The notes: generated by a model not told the origin, from the letters alone. DNA of 64,000 nucleotides from Polysphondylium violaceum (GCA_000277445.1 AJWJ01000010.1:44590-108589), one strand, 5' to 3'. Shown: positions 1 through 12,573, counted from the first letter of the stretch. A program made the numbers and translations.

Positions 1-1690
1 TCTTTCTAGATCTTCGCCACGAGTTTCCATGATATCACCATCGTCATCGTCCAACATTGCATTATATCTTCTTTTCTTCATACGATTAAAGAATGATCTA
101 ACTTCATTTTCATCAGCATCGCTAACATCTGAATCGTCGTCGTCTACTACAAAATCGTCGTCATAGTCTTCTTCACTCTCTGAATCTGAATAGTTTCTAT
201 TACGTTTATTGTTTGAGTAGGATGGTGTTGATCTATTATTGCTACTATAACTATTGTTACTATATCTATTATTATTGCTACTGCTACCGCCATAATCATC
301 TTCATCATCTGAATATCTACTCTGTTTCTTTTTTCCATTGAGATGAGATAGTGAGGGTGGTGGTTTTTTGGCTGGACTTTGAATGGATGCAGAAGGTTTG
401 AGGTATTGTTGTGTAGGAAAAGATTTAGGCACCGCTGGTATGGATTTAGCCATAGCAGAGTGTGAATTAATTGGTGCACCGAGTATATTCGTTGGTCCTT
501 CTGTTAAAAACCATCCTTTCTTTTTATCTGTAGCTGCTGGTTGTTGTCTTGATGTGCTTGTTGTTGAGGTAGTTGTTGGGGATGTGGTGATAGGTTTGAG
601 GGTGGTGGGTGATAAACCATGTGTAGAGTATGGATTAACTGTAAGATCTCTATCGATTTTCTTTTTTGCATTTGATAGAGTTGAGGATGGAGAACTATAT
701 TCTGGTTTTTTCGAGTATGATGATGGTGTAGAAACTGCTGCTGGTTTGGTTTTAGGATACTTTGGTTGTGGTGGTGGGGTTGGTGTTGTTATTTTGGTTA
801 TAGGTTGAGCAGATGGCTTAAATCTCACTGTTGATTCGATTGGTTTATTGATTTTTGGTGGAATAGATGTTTGTTGTGTTGGTAATTTTATTGATGATGA
901 CGATGACGATGATGATGATGATGATGACGATGATGGTTTAAAATTAGGTCTTGAATAATTGTTTATATGATTGCTATTACCATTACTACTGCTGCTACTG
1001 CTACTGCTACTGCTACTATTACCATTACTACTACTACTACTACTACTTTTACTTCCATTACTATTACTAATTGGTTTATCTGGTTTATCTGATTTATCAT
1101 CATCTTTCTTTTTAATTGGTATTGTCCAAATTGCACTCGATTTATCAATGATTGGTTTTTCTTTTACAAACTCTTTTTTCTAATATAGAATAAACAAACA
1201 ATGAGTATATTATTGAGAAATCATGAGATGATATGAACATAGAGAGAGGTAGTGTTGTATACTTACTTTTTCTTGCTCAGTCTTTGCAATTGATGGTCTC
1301 TTTAGAGTATTTGTTTCTCTTGGTTTAGATGGTGTTGATGTTTTATTATTATTACTTTCCCTGCTACTACTTTCCTCACTTTTCTTTCTTGGCATTGGTG
1401 GTGCTGGTTATGTTATCTGTATGTTAGTATTTTATTAGGCGAAATCATATTGATGATGAGTATACCTTTTTTAGTACCACTGTCAAATAGAGTAGGTACT
1501 TTTTTCCTCACAGCCATGTCGGTAGGTGCTCTAAATCTAGGATCAACTATAAGGTATTGTTGGTTGCATGTTAGTGTTGATGAAAATTAAACAATGTTAT
1601 CATGTGTTTTCAACAACAACAATAATAATTACCCTCTACTTTAGCCATTCTCTTTTCAAGCAATGATGTATCAAAAGAAATAGACTGCAT
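1..1690 (-). CDS. SPT2-like chromatin protein, 3' end cut by window edge
   Basis: Four exons by splice-phase reasoning: 1633-1690 (ATG at 1690), 1466-1546, 1267-1403, and 1-1179 running off the window. All introns are GT..AG and the frame is kept throughout. The N-terminal part is basic (MPRKKSEES near residue 50). The middle is long and low in complexity (Ser, Pro, Lys). The visible C-terminus is a strongly acidic stretch followed by NEVRSFFNRMKRRY, then DDDDGDIMETRGEDLER. That order, acidic patch, short basic helix with RRY, then D-rich with ME and E/R, matches the C-terminal domain of the SPT2 chromatin/histone H3-H4 chaperone family. In that family the domain binds histones and acts in transcription and chromatin. 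The assignment rests on this motif alone, because the rest of the protein is too low in complexity to compare. The extreme C-terminus lies outside the window. Confidence 0.7.
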
Positions 1691-2038
1691 TCTGTGTCGT
1701 ATATGATATATATAGAAAAAAAAAAACAAAAAACCTAGGGATTGTGATTATGTGTGTGTGTAAAAGTGTGTGTGTGGTAATATTTCAAGCTTGAAAATAG
1801 GTAAGTATATTTAGATTTTATACAAGTATTGTGTGTATGTCGTTGTTGTTGGTATATATATATGTGTGTGTGTGGGTGTGTGTAATATGTAAATGATCTG
1901 AATAATATTCACTACAATACGATTTATTTATATAAACAAAAAAAAATTAAAAAAAATAAAATCAAAAAAAAAACATATGAAAAAAACAATGGTTTATTTT
2001 TCAAATTTAGTGGAATATTTCAGTTTTTTTTTTACTTA
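1691..2038. other. intergenic, AT/GT-rich
   Basis: Region between the SPT2-like start and the stop of the next minus-strand gene. It holds TG/TATA-like microsatellite tracts (about 1740-1890) and poly-A runs. I see no coding or RNA feature. Confidence 0.6.
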
Positions 2039-3826
2039 TTACTTGGCACTGGTGAGCGGTCTACAGATAGCTTTGTGAAAACTCCAATTCTTAATTTGAC
2101 ATTCTTTAGAGCAATAATATACCTAATACATTGATTATAGAGTTGATAATATTATTAGTTAGTAAAAGTTTGTAGTGGTGTGTAAACACAAACATATCTA
2201 TAATATCTGTTTATCTATATATTATATTTACCATTTTACAACTTGAGCACTTTCTCAATGGTTTGTTATTCTGGTTTTTATGAAAGCAAGTTTGACACAC
2301 TTTAATCAATGAGCTACTACTCTTTGCATTTACGCTATTATTACTATTATTTACATTTTTATCTGTTGATTGTGTATCATTACTATTGCTATTATTATTT
2401 TGGTATAGATGTTGATAATCAAAAGCATTACTACTACTGCTACTGCTAGTGTTATTATTCATATTTGGGATATAAGGTTGAATGGCATTCTCGGTTGAGG
2501 ATTTAATTGAAAAGGAAAAGAAATACAATTCGGCCATAATCAATAACGAGTAGCCCAAAGAAAGTGAGCCGATAAACAACCATTCAGAGGTAGAGAAGTT
2601 TAAAAAGTATTGCATGAAAATGAATATGAAGCCAGTGATAAATTGCTTGACAGACTTTTCGACGAGGAGTTTGGATTTCTGATCTTGGTCGAGTGTGTCT
2701 TTGTTGTTGATCAGCGCCACGTTGGCCTTGTAGATGACCATGTGGAATAAAAAGTGAATGATATAGTTTGACAAAAACTGGTAGATGCTCGACGGGATCA
2801 AATAGTAGACGCCAGTGGTCGATAGGATCAGCGGGACAATGATCTTTATAAAACTCGATTGAAACAGTATCAACTGCACCACACAAAAGGCCGGTGGGAT
2901 GAGCCACTCGATACGACGGCCCGACAGGTAATCGAGGAACCAGATTGGACACCAAAAGATGAGGTAGATGCTGATGTCCAAGTCCGAGTTGTTGAGTGAG
3001 GTGAATATCAATGCAATGATATTCGAGTAAAACGAAGGACCCGTCTCTGGTTTCTTGAGCACATAGATACCGAGCAACAACAATATAATCGTGCCAAAGA
3101 TAATAATATTCAGACTGAGTATTCTCCAAAGCCAGTTCTGACTGATATCAATATCCCTCAGAGAGTCGAAAAACATGACAAAGAACCACAGCGTCACTGT
3201 GATGGAAGAGTTCTTTTTCGTGATGTTGGGCCATAAAAATACAATACCATAGATGATAAAATTTGTCACAAAAGGTATCAGCTTTGTAGGAAACACAAAG
3301 TACAACAATATATTTGCTCCTCCAATATAAATAAAAAACAAGAAACCCAATTGTGAACTAGAGTATATTAAAAAGTATAATATAAATAATGATACAAATA
3401 TCCTATAGTAGTAGTATATATATGTGTTAGTACTACAGACTTAAGTGCCTCTCAAACACTAGTATTAATATATTATTACCATTCTATATAAATTTTGAAA
3501 AAATGATCAATGACTAAAGATATTAAACAAAATGCTATGGATATGATCCATTCAGAACCATTGCTATCGGTTGCAGAGCTGAATTTTTGATTAAACATTA
3601 AACCTTCGTAACCAAACGAATCGAAAAACAATTTAGTTTCAGGATTAGATAAGATTTGATAGGCTTTATTGATCTCTTGAAATTTATCTACGCCATGTGG
3701 ATTCTTGTCTGGATGAAACTTTAATGCCAATACTTTATATGCTTGTTTTATTTCTGCTAGATTATCTGTTTGTTGTATACCTAATATTTCATAGGGTGAT
3801 TCATTTGGTGTATTATCTTTACTCAT
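2039..3826 (-). CDS. J-domain, multi-TM, C-terminal MYND-finger protein
   Basis: Three exons: 3480-3826, 2232-3357 and 2039-2122, joined by GT..AG introns with phases 2 and 0; predicted 518 residues. The N-terminus (about residues 11-75) is a J domain with the essential HPD tripeptide in FHPDKNP, so it should stimulate an Hsp70. The central 300 residues hold about seven to nine hydrophobic segments. An Asn/Ser spacer follows. The C-terminus is a MYND-type zinc finger split by the last intron: C-x2-C (CQTC), C-x2-C (CSSC), then YYCSKECQ, W, H and C on the last exon. MYND fingers are protein-interaction modules. The inferred role is a membrane-anchored co-chaperone that recruits clients or partners. 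The first large exon has no ATG in frame until well inside its membrane segments, and phase matches only if the J-domain exon is joined to it. I know no named protein with this order. Confidence 0.8.
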
Positions 3827-4651
3827 TATGATGATAGTAATAGTGATTTAGATTATATCTATCCCTATATCTATCGAGTATAATGTAGTTCTAGGTGTGT
3901 ATATGTGTATATGCCTATATGTGTGTGTCTTTGTGTTTGATTGTTTCTATTCCAATTGGAGACATTCCGCGTAAAATCAATAAATTTTGATTTTTTTTAA
4001 AAATTTTCAAGATTTATTTCCAAGTAGTTTCTTGGTCACCCAATTCAATTGAATCATATGGGAAATGGAAATCAGTAAATATCGGTAGAAATCAGAAGGA
4101 AAGAAAATATTTTATCAATGAGCTCTATCACCACAACATAATGCAGTCATTTCCGCATTATTAATTATTTACTGTAAAAGGTCTTCTTTCAATTGAACAA
4201 AGTATCAGTTTTCTTGGTGATAAGCATGTCTGTATCTATATATTACTCCAATCCAAATTGGTAGGTCGATTCATAAAGCTATCCACAAAAGTGTATTTGA
4301 AATGTTCAATAGAGTGAATAAGCTGAAATCTAGATTTATCTATATTTATCTAAAAAGGATATGAAGAGAAATACAAGAATAAGAATATTTTAACGTACAA
4401 TGATATCATGAATATCGATTGGATGATAAAACATCGTCATGTAAGATCACCAAGTCAAGTTAAATTGGTCATTAAACACAAATCTATTATAGAATTTAAA
4501 TTTTAAATTTAATTTGATTTTGATTTTTATTGGATTTTTCTTTTTCTCACTCTTTTGGAGTTTGGTTCAAAAGAGAGAAAAGAGATATAAATAAAGCTAA
4601 ATGTAAACAAAATCAATAAGATTTATATATATTTATACACACAAAAAGTAT
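3827..4651. other. intergenic, no gene seen
   Basis: About 825 nt of AT-rich sequence between two minus-strand genes. It has short repeats of ATCT/TATC type and no open frame with coding character. It probably holds the J-domain gene promoter (next to 3827) and the TM2 gene 3' flank. Confidence 0.5.
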
Positions 4652-5184
4652 TTATGGTTGATATGGGGGTGGGTTGTATGGTTGGGTATTGTAGTTTTGA
4701 GAACCATTGTTACCATAGGCAGCTTGTTGTGGTTGTGGATAGGCAGCTTGTTGTTGTGGTTGATATGGTGAGGCATAGTATGGTTGTGGTTGATATGGAT
4801 ATCTTTGACCACCTTCTGGTGAGATTTGGTAAATGATTGGTGATGGAGCTACGACAACTGTAGATTCTGGGAAATGGTGATTATTATAGTGTCTGACCAT
4901 GTGTGGGATGTATACGATATCAAATAACCAACCCAAACCAAAAATTCCCAAAGTAAAGAGATAAATAAAACCAGAGACTGGACGACCTAAATAAAAACGA
5001 TGGACACCGAAAACTCCAAAGAAAAACCACAAAACATCTAGATATTGGTAAATAATCAGTTTGAGTTAGAGACATAGAGAGAAATATATAATAGGGTTTT
5101 AGTTTACATACAGGCTAAAAAGGTGCTCTTGCAATGATGGTGATGGTGGTGATGATAGTCGTCGTGATGATGATGATGACTCAT
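4652..5184 (-). CDS. small TM2-domain membrane protein
   Basis: Two exons, 5112-5184 (ATG at 5184, His-rich MSHHHHH start) and 4652-5037, with a GT..AG intron in phase 1; 152 residues. Residues about 18-75 are a TM2 domain: KSTFLAYVLWFFFGVFGVHRFYLGR, two hydrophobic hairpin segments with the conserved GVHRFYLG linker, then GIFGLGWLFDIVYIP. TM2 proteins are small membrane proteins, often in the secretory or endosomal pathway; their biochemical role is generally unclear. The C-terminal 60 residues are Pro/Tyr/Gln-rich repeats (YQPQ, PQQAAY), which may be an interaction tail. The domain call is firm. The start is set by the only ATG whose exon joins in frame to the domain. Confidence 0.88.
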
Positions 5185-5919
5185 TTTTGAATTATATAGT
5201 TTTGAAAATAAAGTATTTCAAAAAGTGACCTAGGTAACTTGATATACGATATAAAGGAGTGTAAAGAATATACAAAAGAATAAAAAGGTTGAGAGAGAGA
5301 GAGAGAGGGATAGATAATATATATATGAGCTTAAGCTGCTGTTTATGACAACCAAGTGAGTATTTACAATTATATATATATAACTAAAAGAGGACAAAGG
5401 GAAATAAAAACAAAAATATCTATGTGTGTCTTGTGAGGTGTATTTGCAAAAAAAAAACAAAAAACATAAAATTTTGGTGGAAAAAAAAAATGAGAAAAAT
5501 TAAAATAAAAAAAAAAAAAATTATCGATTCCGTATTTGTGCAGAGACTCTTCAAAATTTGAGATGATTTTTTTAATTTATTAATTTTTTATTTTCTTTTG
5601 CCTTGTAAATTGAGATCAAATATTTCAAATGAGAATGTGGGAATAGAGAAAGAGTGTTTGAATTTCCATCGACGCTTTAGTCAAGGTTCTTTTAGTATAA
5701 CACCCAGTTTTCAAAGAAAGTGTGGATGGTAGTATTGATACAGGTATATTGATTAGTGGGTGGGGGTATTTTTGTATGAAATTATTTATTTTTCCTATTA
5801 TATTTCTAAATATAAATATATTTTTAATGAATCTCCATATAGTTGGGAGATATACTAAATTAATGATTAATTTGTGTTTTTATTTTATTTTTAATATTTT
5901 TTTGGAGAAAAAAAGAGTT
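5185..5919. other. intergenic, simple-sequence rich
   Basis: Contains an AG-repeat patch near 5290-5310, long poly-A tracts near 5450-5520 and AT-rich DNA. Short open frames here translate to low-complexity Phe/Ile/Lys and are not credible genes. Confidence 0.55.
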
Positions 5920-7422
5920 TTAATAATAATAAATAATTAAGGAATTTACTAAATAATAGACATTGTTATTGTATAACATAAATGTAATTGGAAGGAGTAG
6001 AGCACTGAAATTTGAAAACATCAAGAGATAGCAATTTAATTTCATCAACTGGATGGGATGATTCAAAACACTGATTTCAAAATTTGTTTGCAATAAATAA
6101 CGAACCACCAAGAAAACAATAAATGAAAGAAAACTGGAAAAGAATGCATAGATCACCACCAACATAAATGACTCCATGTCGATATTGAATGGATAGAATT
6201 GAGAGTTGTGGGAGAATCTGAGACACACAGCAAAGAGGATATAGAGGAGGGGCACAGAACAGTAGGCGAGAAAAGTGTAGAATACACGATCAACTACACG
6301 AGTCTTGTGTTCGTCTCTGTCCATTGATGTTGGGAAAATAAATGACAGACCAGTGTAGAGGTATCTGTTGGTGTTGAGCCATGACATTTGTTTGGATTTG
6401 TCAGAGTGGTCCTTGATGGAGGTTCTGAGATTCCAGTATCTGTCAGACAAAAAGAAGACATAACGACTCATTAAAATCACTCTGACCAAGAGGAGGATGA
6501 GGAAATTGGTTTTGGTAAAGTTGACATACATAAAACAAATGGTTCCCTCTGACAAGGTCTCGATCCAATAAGAGATAATATTGTGATGGGTTCTGTTGGT
6601 GGCCGAACGGGTGATCCACAAGAGACAGTGATTAAAGACGAAAACCAAAAAGAAGTAGATTAACATGATGGCCAACTGAGCCTTCATATAGCAAAATAGA
6701 ATGGCAAATGATAGACATAACATCTGAGACATGAGAACCAAGGCAATAAACACCAAATACTTGGAAAATGATTTCAAATACTCCATATTGAATCTTTGAC
6801 TTGATTGAAAGTAGATAATGATTGGTACAGTGACCGCATTTTCAACAAACACCAAAGAAATGATAATAGGTGGTGGATAAGATGAAGAGTATTCACTAAT
6901 CAAGGAGAAAGTAATAGCAGAGAAAATCATATTAAATGCAACGGGAATATAGATCTTACTTTTTAAATTCTTGTTAAATTTTGAAGCCCATCCTACAAGA
7001 AAAGCAGATAGTAAACCTGATACCACTGGAATATAAATTAAAGTGTATTGAAACATATGAAGAAATCCACTTTTGGGTGTAATCATTGGAATGAGTATCG
7101 TAAGAAATGTTGTGATGAGAGGTACACCTAGTACCTTGAATATATATCCAATTGAATTTGACAATGAATGACCCCTATGAATTTTTCCACCACCAGGTGC
7201 ACCAACAGGATTTCCAAACCCTGGTAAGTTTATTATAAATATTTTATCATTGCTAGGTGGTAGTGCATAGGATGTTGGTGTAGGATTATATGAATTATTT
7301 TCAAAATTAAATGAAGGTGATGCTTGTCTCGAGTTTTGATTACTATTATGATCTGTTTCTCCTACAATAGTTGGAATTGGTAAATCTTGATAAAATCCTT
7401 GATTGAAATCTTGATCTGTCAT
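5920..7422 (-). CDS. large polytopic membrane protein, family not recognised
   Basis: Single exon, 500 residues, ATG at 7422. The first 95 residues are polar (Gln/Asn/Ser/Pro) and presumably cytosolic. The rest contains roughly ten to eleven hydrophobic segments with short connecting loops (for example around IGYIFKVLGVPLITTFLTIL and SFLSFIVFLVVRYLL). A loop of about 60 residues between the middle helices carries conserved-looking charged residues (SDRYWNLRTSIKDHSDKSKQ). There is no transporter or receptor signature I can name. The layout is compatible with a dictyostelid-specific membrane protein or a divergent transporter. The coding region has clearly higher GC than its flanks, which supports a real gene. 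No intron is needed. Confidence 0.7.
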   Translation of the reverse strand: MTDQDFNQGFYQDLPIPTIVGETDHNSNQNSRQASPSFNFENNSYNPTPTSYALPPSNDKIFIINLPGFGNPVGAPGGGKIHRGHSLSNSIGYIFKVLGVPLITTFLTILIPMITPKSGFLHMFQYTLIYIPVVSGLLSAFLVGWASKFNKNLKSKIYIPVAFNMIFSAITFSLISEYSSSYPPPIIISLVFVENAVTVPIIIYFQSSQRFNMEYLKSFSKYLVFIALVLMSQMLCLSFAILFCYMKAQLAIMLIYFFLVFVFNHCLLWITRSATNRTHHNIISYWIETLSEGTICFMYVNFTKTNFLILLLVRVILMSRYVFFLSDRYWNLRTSIKDHSDKSKQMSWLNTNRYLYTGLSFIFPTSMDRDEHKTRVVDRVFYTFLAYCSVPLLYILFAVCLRFSHNSQFYPFNIDMESFMLVVIYAFFSSFLSFIVFLVVRYLLQTNFEISVLNHPIQLMKLNCYLLMFSNFSALLLPITFMLYNNNVYYLVNSLIIYYY

Positions 7423-8962
7423 TTGTTTTTTTTTTTTTTTCTTCTTTTCACAACAGGAAAAGATTAAATTAGGACAAGGTATAAAAATTTAAAAAGAGAT
7501 ATTTATTTCAACACACAAACTATTATAACAATAAATATTTAAACAAAAATCAAAACAATTGTATTTTAAAATTAAACAACACAATATTTGGTGATGTTGG
7601 ATAAATCGTTTTTTTTTTATTTTATTAATAATGTTTGGATTTGATCCATTATGAAGAAGAGTATTATATTAGATATTCTTGATGAGAAACAAAAGACAGG
7701 CAGAACAGAGAGGGTTGGATCGGGGGTTGTAAATCATCTTTAAAAATGAATTTAATATTGTAACACAAAAAAGATAGTACACACACTAGAGAGTGTGTTA
7801 AAAGTGTGATGGGTGTGTTCAATCAAAAAATCATATGTGAGATTTAATCTTTTAGAGTTGAAAAAATATAATTTTATTGGTATTTTTGCTCATTAGAGGT
7901 GTGTGGGTACGCTTTGTACTATTATATTTATATAAGGATCATTACTAATACCAATAGGTAGATTTTTAATCTTGTTGTGTACTTAATAGTAGCTGATTTA
8001 AAGGAAAGTATAATATGTTTAAGTATATTCAAATAAAGTGGGGGTGGGTGGGGGAAATTAAAAATCTCACTTTGTGTTTTCTTGAGCGAGTGCGGATAAG
8101 TTTGAAAATAGGTCAAAAGTATGTGTGTGAAGTGGTTAATTTAGAAAAAAAAAAAAACAAAAATAAAACTAAAAAACAGATCCATTCTACCAAGATGTAG
8201 ACTAAAGCTCAATTGTCAAAAACTCACCCATTATTGTACACCAGTGTTTAATAGATCTACATTTTAATAAATTCTGTCTTTTGTAATTTGTACAACCATA
8301 TTTAGTATACATTATTAAACACATATATTTTTCTGTTAACAAAAATTATCATTTTAGAAATTTAAACATGCAATGTTGTTATAGATTTAAGAACAATTTA
8401 AAAATGAACTTTTAATAAGCTGCTTAGAGCTTATGCTTAAAATAAAGAGAGAGTCGGGTTTTATTTATACCCATCAGGTTGGAAAATATGTCATGATTTT
8501 TTTTGATTTTTTTGATTTTTTTTGATTTTTTTGATTTTTTTTCATAAATCATTTTTTTTCTTTATAAAAACTACCACCCTACCGATTTCACTTCATTATT
8601 TTCTTTACTTTTTCATTACACATAAGCATATTCCATATTTACAATTTTATCAACTACTCTTTTTTTTATCTTTTTTATATATTCCTATCACTCTTTCCTT
8701 CTCTCCCTTCTCTTACACTATTATTTCTTTCTACTTTTGAAATTTAGGAGCAAGTTTATTTTCCACTTATAAATTTTGCTTCATTTCTTTCATAGGATAG
8801 AATACATATATAAATAAAAACTGGCAGTAATTCCACAACTATTAAGACTTTATTTTGTTACTGTTTTCAATTTTGAAATAGATATTTCAACTTTTATCCC
8901 ACAAGTTTGTGATTAAGCTATAAAAGAGAATCATCAATTCACAGACTGTCTAATTAAATTCA
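7423..8962. other. long intergenic region with T-rich satellite
   Basis: About 1.5 kb between divergently transcribed genes (minus to the left, plus to the right), so it should hold both promoters. It contains poly-T/poly-A tracts, a 49-bp GAT(n) satellite (listed separately) and pyrimidine-rich DNA around 8550-8730. No convincing coding frame or structured RNA was found. Confidence 0.5.
8495..8542. repeat. GA(T)7-8 tandem repeat
   Basis: Five consecutive units start at 8495, 8505, 8514, 8524 and 8533. Unit lengths alternate 10, 9, 10, 9, 10 bases, because GA is followed by eight or seven T residues in turn. Confidence 0.9.
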
Positions 8963-10150
8963 ATGGAAAATAAAGTCCTCTCAAACCTTTTTGGTATTCT
9001 GGGAACCATAATATGGTCCATTCAATTAATTCCTCAAAGTGAGTACACTCGAAATAATAGAGGAATAGTAATACATATACACTGGTGAATACGAATACTA
9101 ATATTGTACGATTAAATAGTTCATTTGAATTTTAAAATGAAGAGTACAAAGGGTGTGTCCACACTTTGTTTCTCTTCATGGTATGCTTGTGGTGTTGTAT
9201 TGGCTACTTATCTCGTATTTATGAATTCTGCACCGGCTCTTATTATCCAAATATCCTCATTCTCTATCTTTTGTTTGGTTATTATTTTTCAATATCTTTT
9301 TTATGAAAAGTAAGTATAGATAGAATAATCATAATCATAATAACAATTAATCCAGGACATATAGTAACAACGACTTAATATTAGATATTATCCAATTAAA
9401 AAACTATTATTTGTTATTGGATTAGTAACAGGATTATCATTTATCATTTCAATTGGAATCTATATGTTTATGAAATCCTTTAAATCAAATGAGTTTGCTC
9501 TTGAAATAGCATGCACAGTGATCTCTAGTTCATTGATGGCAATTGGATTTTTACCTCAGATACTCGTTATCTATCAATCGAAATCAACTGTTGGTCTCTC
9601 AAAGATATTTGTATTTATGGATTTTTGTGGTGGTGTATTTTCCATTTTGTCACTCTCATTTCATAATCCATTTGATTGGATGGCATTCTCAACCTATGTC
9701 ATTGTACCCATTTTCCAATCGATACTCATGGCCATGATTTACTATTATGATCCAAAAAGATTTGCTGGAAAGAGCTCTTTTCAACAAATCAATGATATTG
9801 AACAACAAGCCCCCAACGATCAAGAGTTGTTGGATGGTCATGCCATTCTATCAAATGATCATGAATCCTCTCATGAGAGTGACTCTTCAGCTCTTTTGGT
9901 CAAAGAAACTCAAGTTATTAATTCATCAACTCTATTAACCTCGCCAACACCAAATGTTCAGCATACAGGTACACCACTCCCAACTCAAGCTACAACTCTC
10001 GAGTTTGACAATATATTGCCAGAATCGGTGTTAAGATCAACAGATGCATTGGCAAAACAAACAGAAATCTTAAATCAATCGACTAGTATCCTTTTATCTA
10101 TTCCACAACCAAATTCCAATCTTGGTGTCCACGGTTACCCAGTCTCATAG
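8963..10150 (+). CDS. PQ-loop repeat membrane protein (cystinosin/PQLC-like)
   Basis: Three exons: 8963-9038, 9120-9309 and 9385-10150. The GT..AG junctions give a continuous 343-residue frame. Two PQ-loop repeats are visible. The first is IIWSIQLIPQ followed by FKMKSTKGVSTLCFSSW (residues about 15-45). The second is MAIGFLPQILVIYQSKSTVGLS (about 155-180). Both have the Pro-Gln pair and the downstream K-S-T-x-G motif. About seven TM helices fit the SWEET/PQ-loop fold. Relatives such as cystinosin, PQLC2 and Ypq proteins export amino acids from lysosomes or vacuoles; the substrate here cannot be read from sequence. The last 115 residues are polar, Ser/Thr/Gln-rich and presumably cytosolic. It sits 5' of, and in the same direction as, the TIP30-like gene. 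Confidence 0.85.
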
Positions 10151-10423
10151 ATTATTTATCCCCCCAATCCTATCTTATCTTTTTCATTTTCTCTGAAATA
10201 CAAATAAAAAAAGATATCATCACTTTTATCACTAAAAAGAATATTCTGTGTCAAAAAAGAATCTATTGATTCTTTTTGGTCATCCTTAATGACGAAAAGT
10301 TTACTCGATATAGAAAACAAGGGGTAAAAGTGTGTGGGTGTGAACAACAGAAATTTTTTTTTTTTCATTTAATTTATTTTTCACAGGTTCATAGAGATAA
10401 TTTTATAGATACAGATATTCAAG

Positions 10424-11208
<785 letters not shown>

Positions 11209-11404
11209 ATAATTTATTTATTTATAAAAGCTTTATATATTTTTTACGACAAAAATAACAAGAGTCAAATTTTTTTATTGATTGTTCCTTTTTGAATCGA
11301 TGAATCCATCCTCATATAGATCCCATCAAAATCTAAATTCTCTCCTTATTTTTTAAATTGACATGACATTTTTGTTTCTGTATTTTATAAAATAACTTCT
11401 TTAT

Positions 11405-11643
11405 CCTTCAATTTTTATGGTATGTTAAAAGATAACTGGTAATCCGAAGTTTTCGTCGAATATGGAGATAGTGGTCTCTTGGGGACTATCCATCATTTTT
11501 TTTGTTTTAATTAGGATGTAGACAATTACAAATTTTTGTATCTTGTCCCTCCTTCAATTTTTATTATATAGATTAAAAGATGACGAGTAAACGGAGGTTT
11601 TAGTCATATAGGGGATAGTGGGCTCTTGGGGGCAGACATCATT
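11405..11643. repeat. diverged direct repeat of ~93 bp, two copies
   Basis: Copy A is about 11405-11497 and copy B about 11551-11643. Both begin CCTTCAATTTTTAT, share TTAAAAGAT, a GAGATAGTGG/GGGATAGTGG core and CTCTTGGGG, and end CATCATT. They lie 260-500 bp upstream of a tRNA gene. They could be remains of a mobile element or a local duplication. Confidence 0.65.
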
Positions 11644-11835
11644 AAGGTGTTTGGGAAGGGTGATATTGGGGAATGGGAGAGAACCCCATGTTTTGAGGAA
11701 TTGTTGGATGCTGTTTTTTATTTTGGGGGAGTATGGATTTGGTCCTTCTGGCTGGTGATGGTTGAGTTCTTTCCTACGGAGGTAATTGATTTTGGTATTG
11801 AGGTTTTCGAGTGCTAGCTGGAGGGTTAATTTCAC
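11554..11835 (-). other. possible coding remnant, 93 codons
   Basis: A minus-strand frame of up to 93 codons overlaps repeat copy B. Its composition (Pro, Gln, His, Trp, Lys) is unlike translated intergenic AT-rich DNA. However, it has no ATG at its 5' end (the first in-frame codon is TTG-like in the upstream context) and matches no family I recognise. It might be a fragment of a transposon protein, given the repeats and the nearby tRNA gene. It might also be chance. Confidence 0.2.
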
Positions 11836-11901
11836 ATAAATATTTTTTTTTGTATTAACAATTTCACATAAATAGTCATGAAAAAGTGAAATTTCATCAA
11901 T

Positions 11902-11982
11902 GACACCTTAGCAAAGTGGTTAATGCGGCGCCCTGCTAAGGCGTTCTCTTCGGAGGCGCAGGTTCGAACCCTGCAGGTGTCG
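11902..11982 (+). tRNA. tRNA-Ser (anticodon GCT)
   Basis: Complete cloverleaf. The acceptor stem GACACCT pairs with AGGTGTC at 11975-11981, with discriminator G at 11982. The anticodon arm is GCGCC-CTGCTAA-GGCGT with anticodon GCT. A long variable arm typical of serine tRNAs follows, and the T arm is GCAGG-TTCGAAC-CCTGC. No intron and no encoded CCA. Confidence 0.96.
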
Positions 11983-12573
11983 ATTCTTTATGAATAACAC
12001 TCCTTTATCGGGGTATCTTTTTTAATTAGTCCTTTTAGTCACACGGTGTCATTTGTAACGGATAGAAATCTTCAGGTAATCATTGCGCATTATTTGGCAT
12101 GATTTTCAAAACATAAAAACTTTAAATTTTTAAAAACAAACATTCACTCATTGCAAACACACACATGTTGTCATATTAGATATCTTGAAGATAGGCAAAC
12201 CTCCATCTATAATACAATATATATGATCTACACCTTATAGATCATCGATATTTTATTAAATGTTTCACTATCAAAATAATTAATTAGTCGATCCCTGTTA
12301 ACAGTTCCATGTTTTACCTGAAGCTAAAAAAGCTTGGGTTACGTTAAGAATAATCATCTTTATTATCATTTATACTTTAATTATTTATTGGTTATTTTTT
12401 TTTCCTACCTTGTATTAAAGGTTTAATGAATAAAGAATACACAAGTGACACCGGCTACAAACCTCAATCCTCTTGTGAACTCTAAAAATCTAATAAGAAA
12501 AATCTTTATACTATATTACATTTTTTTATTTACAAAAGATTTAAGGAGAAAACAAATATGAATTCTCTAAAAA
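11983..12573. other. intergenic, AT-rich
   Basis: About 590 nt between the tRNA and the 3' end of the ADP-ribosyltransferase-like locus. Nothing coding is recognised. A short AGCTTG/CAAGCT-like self-complementary patch occurs near 12320-12335. Confidence 0.5.

Noticed and set aside
971-1183. Plus-strand poly-Leu open frame
   Set aside because: Antisense of the Ser codon repeat of the SPT2-like gene.
5722-5940. Plus-strand 72-codon frame
   Set aside because: Translated AT-rich spacer that overlaps the 3' end of a real minus-strand gene; no coding character.
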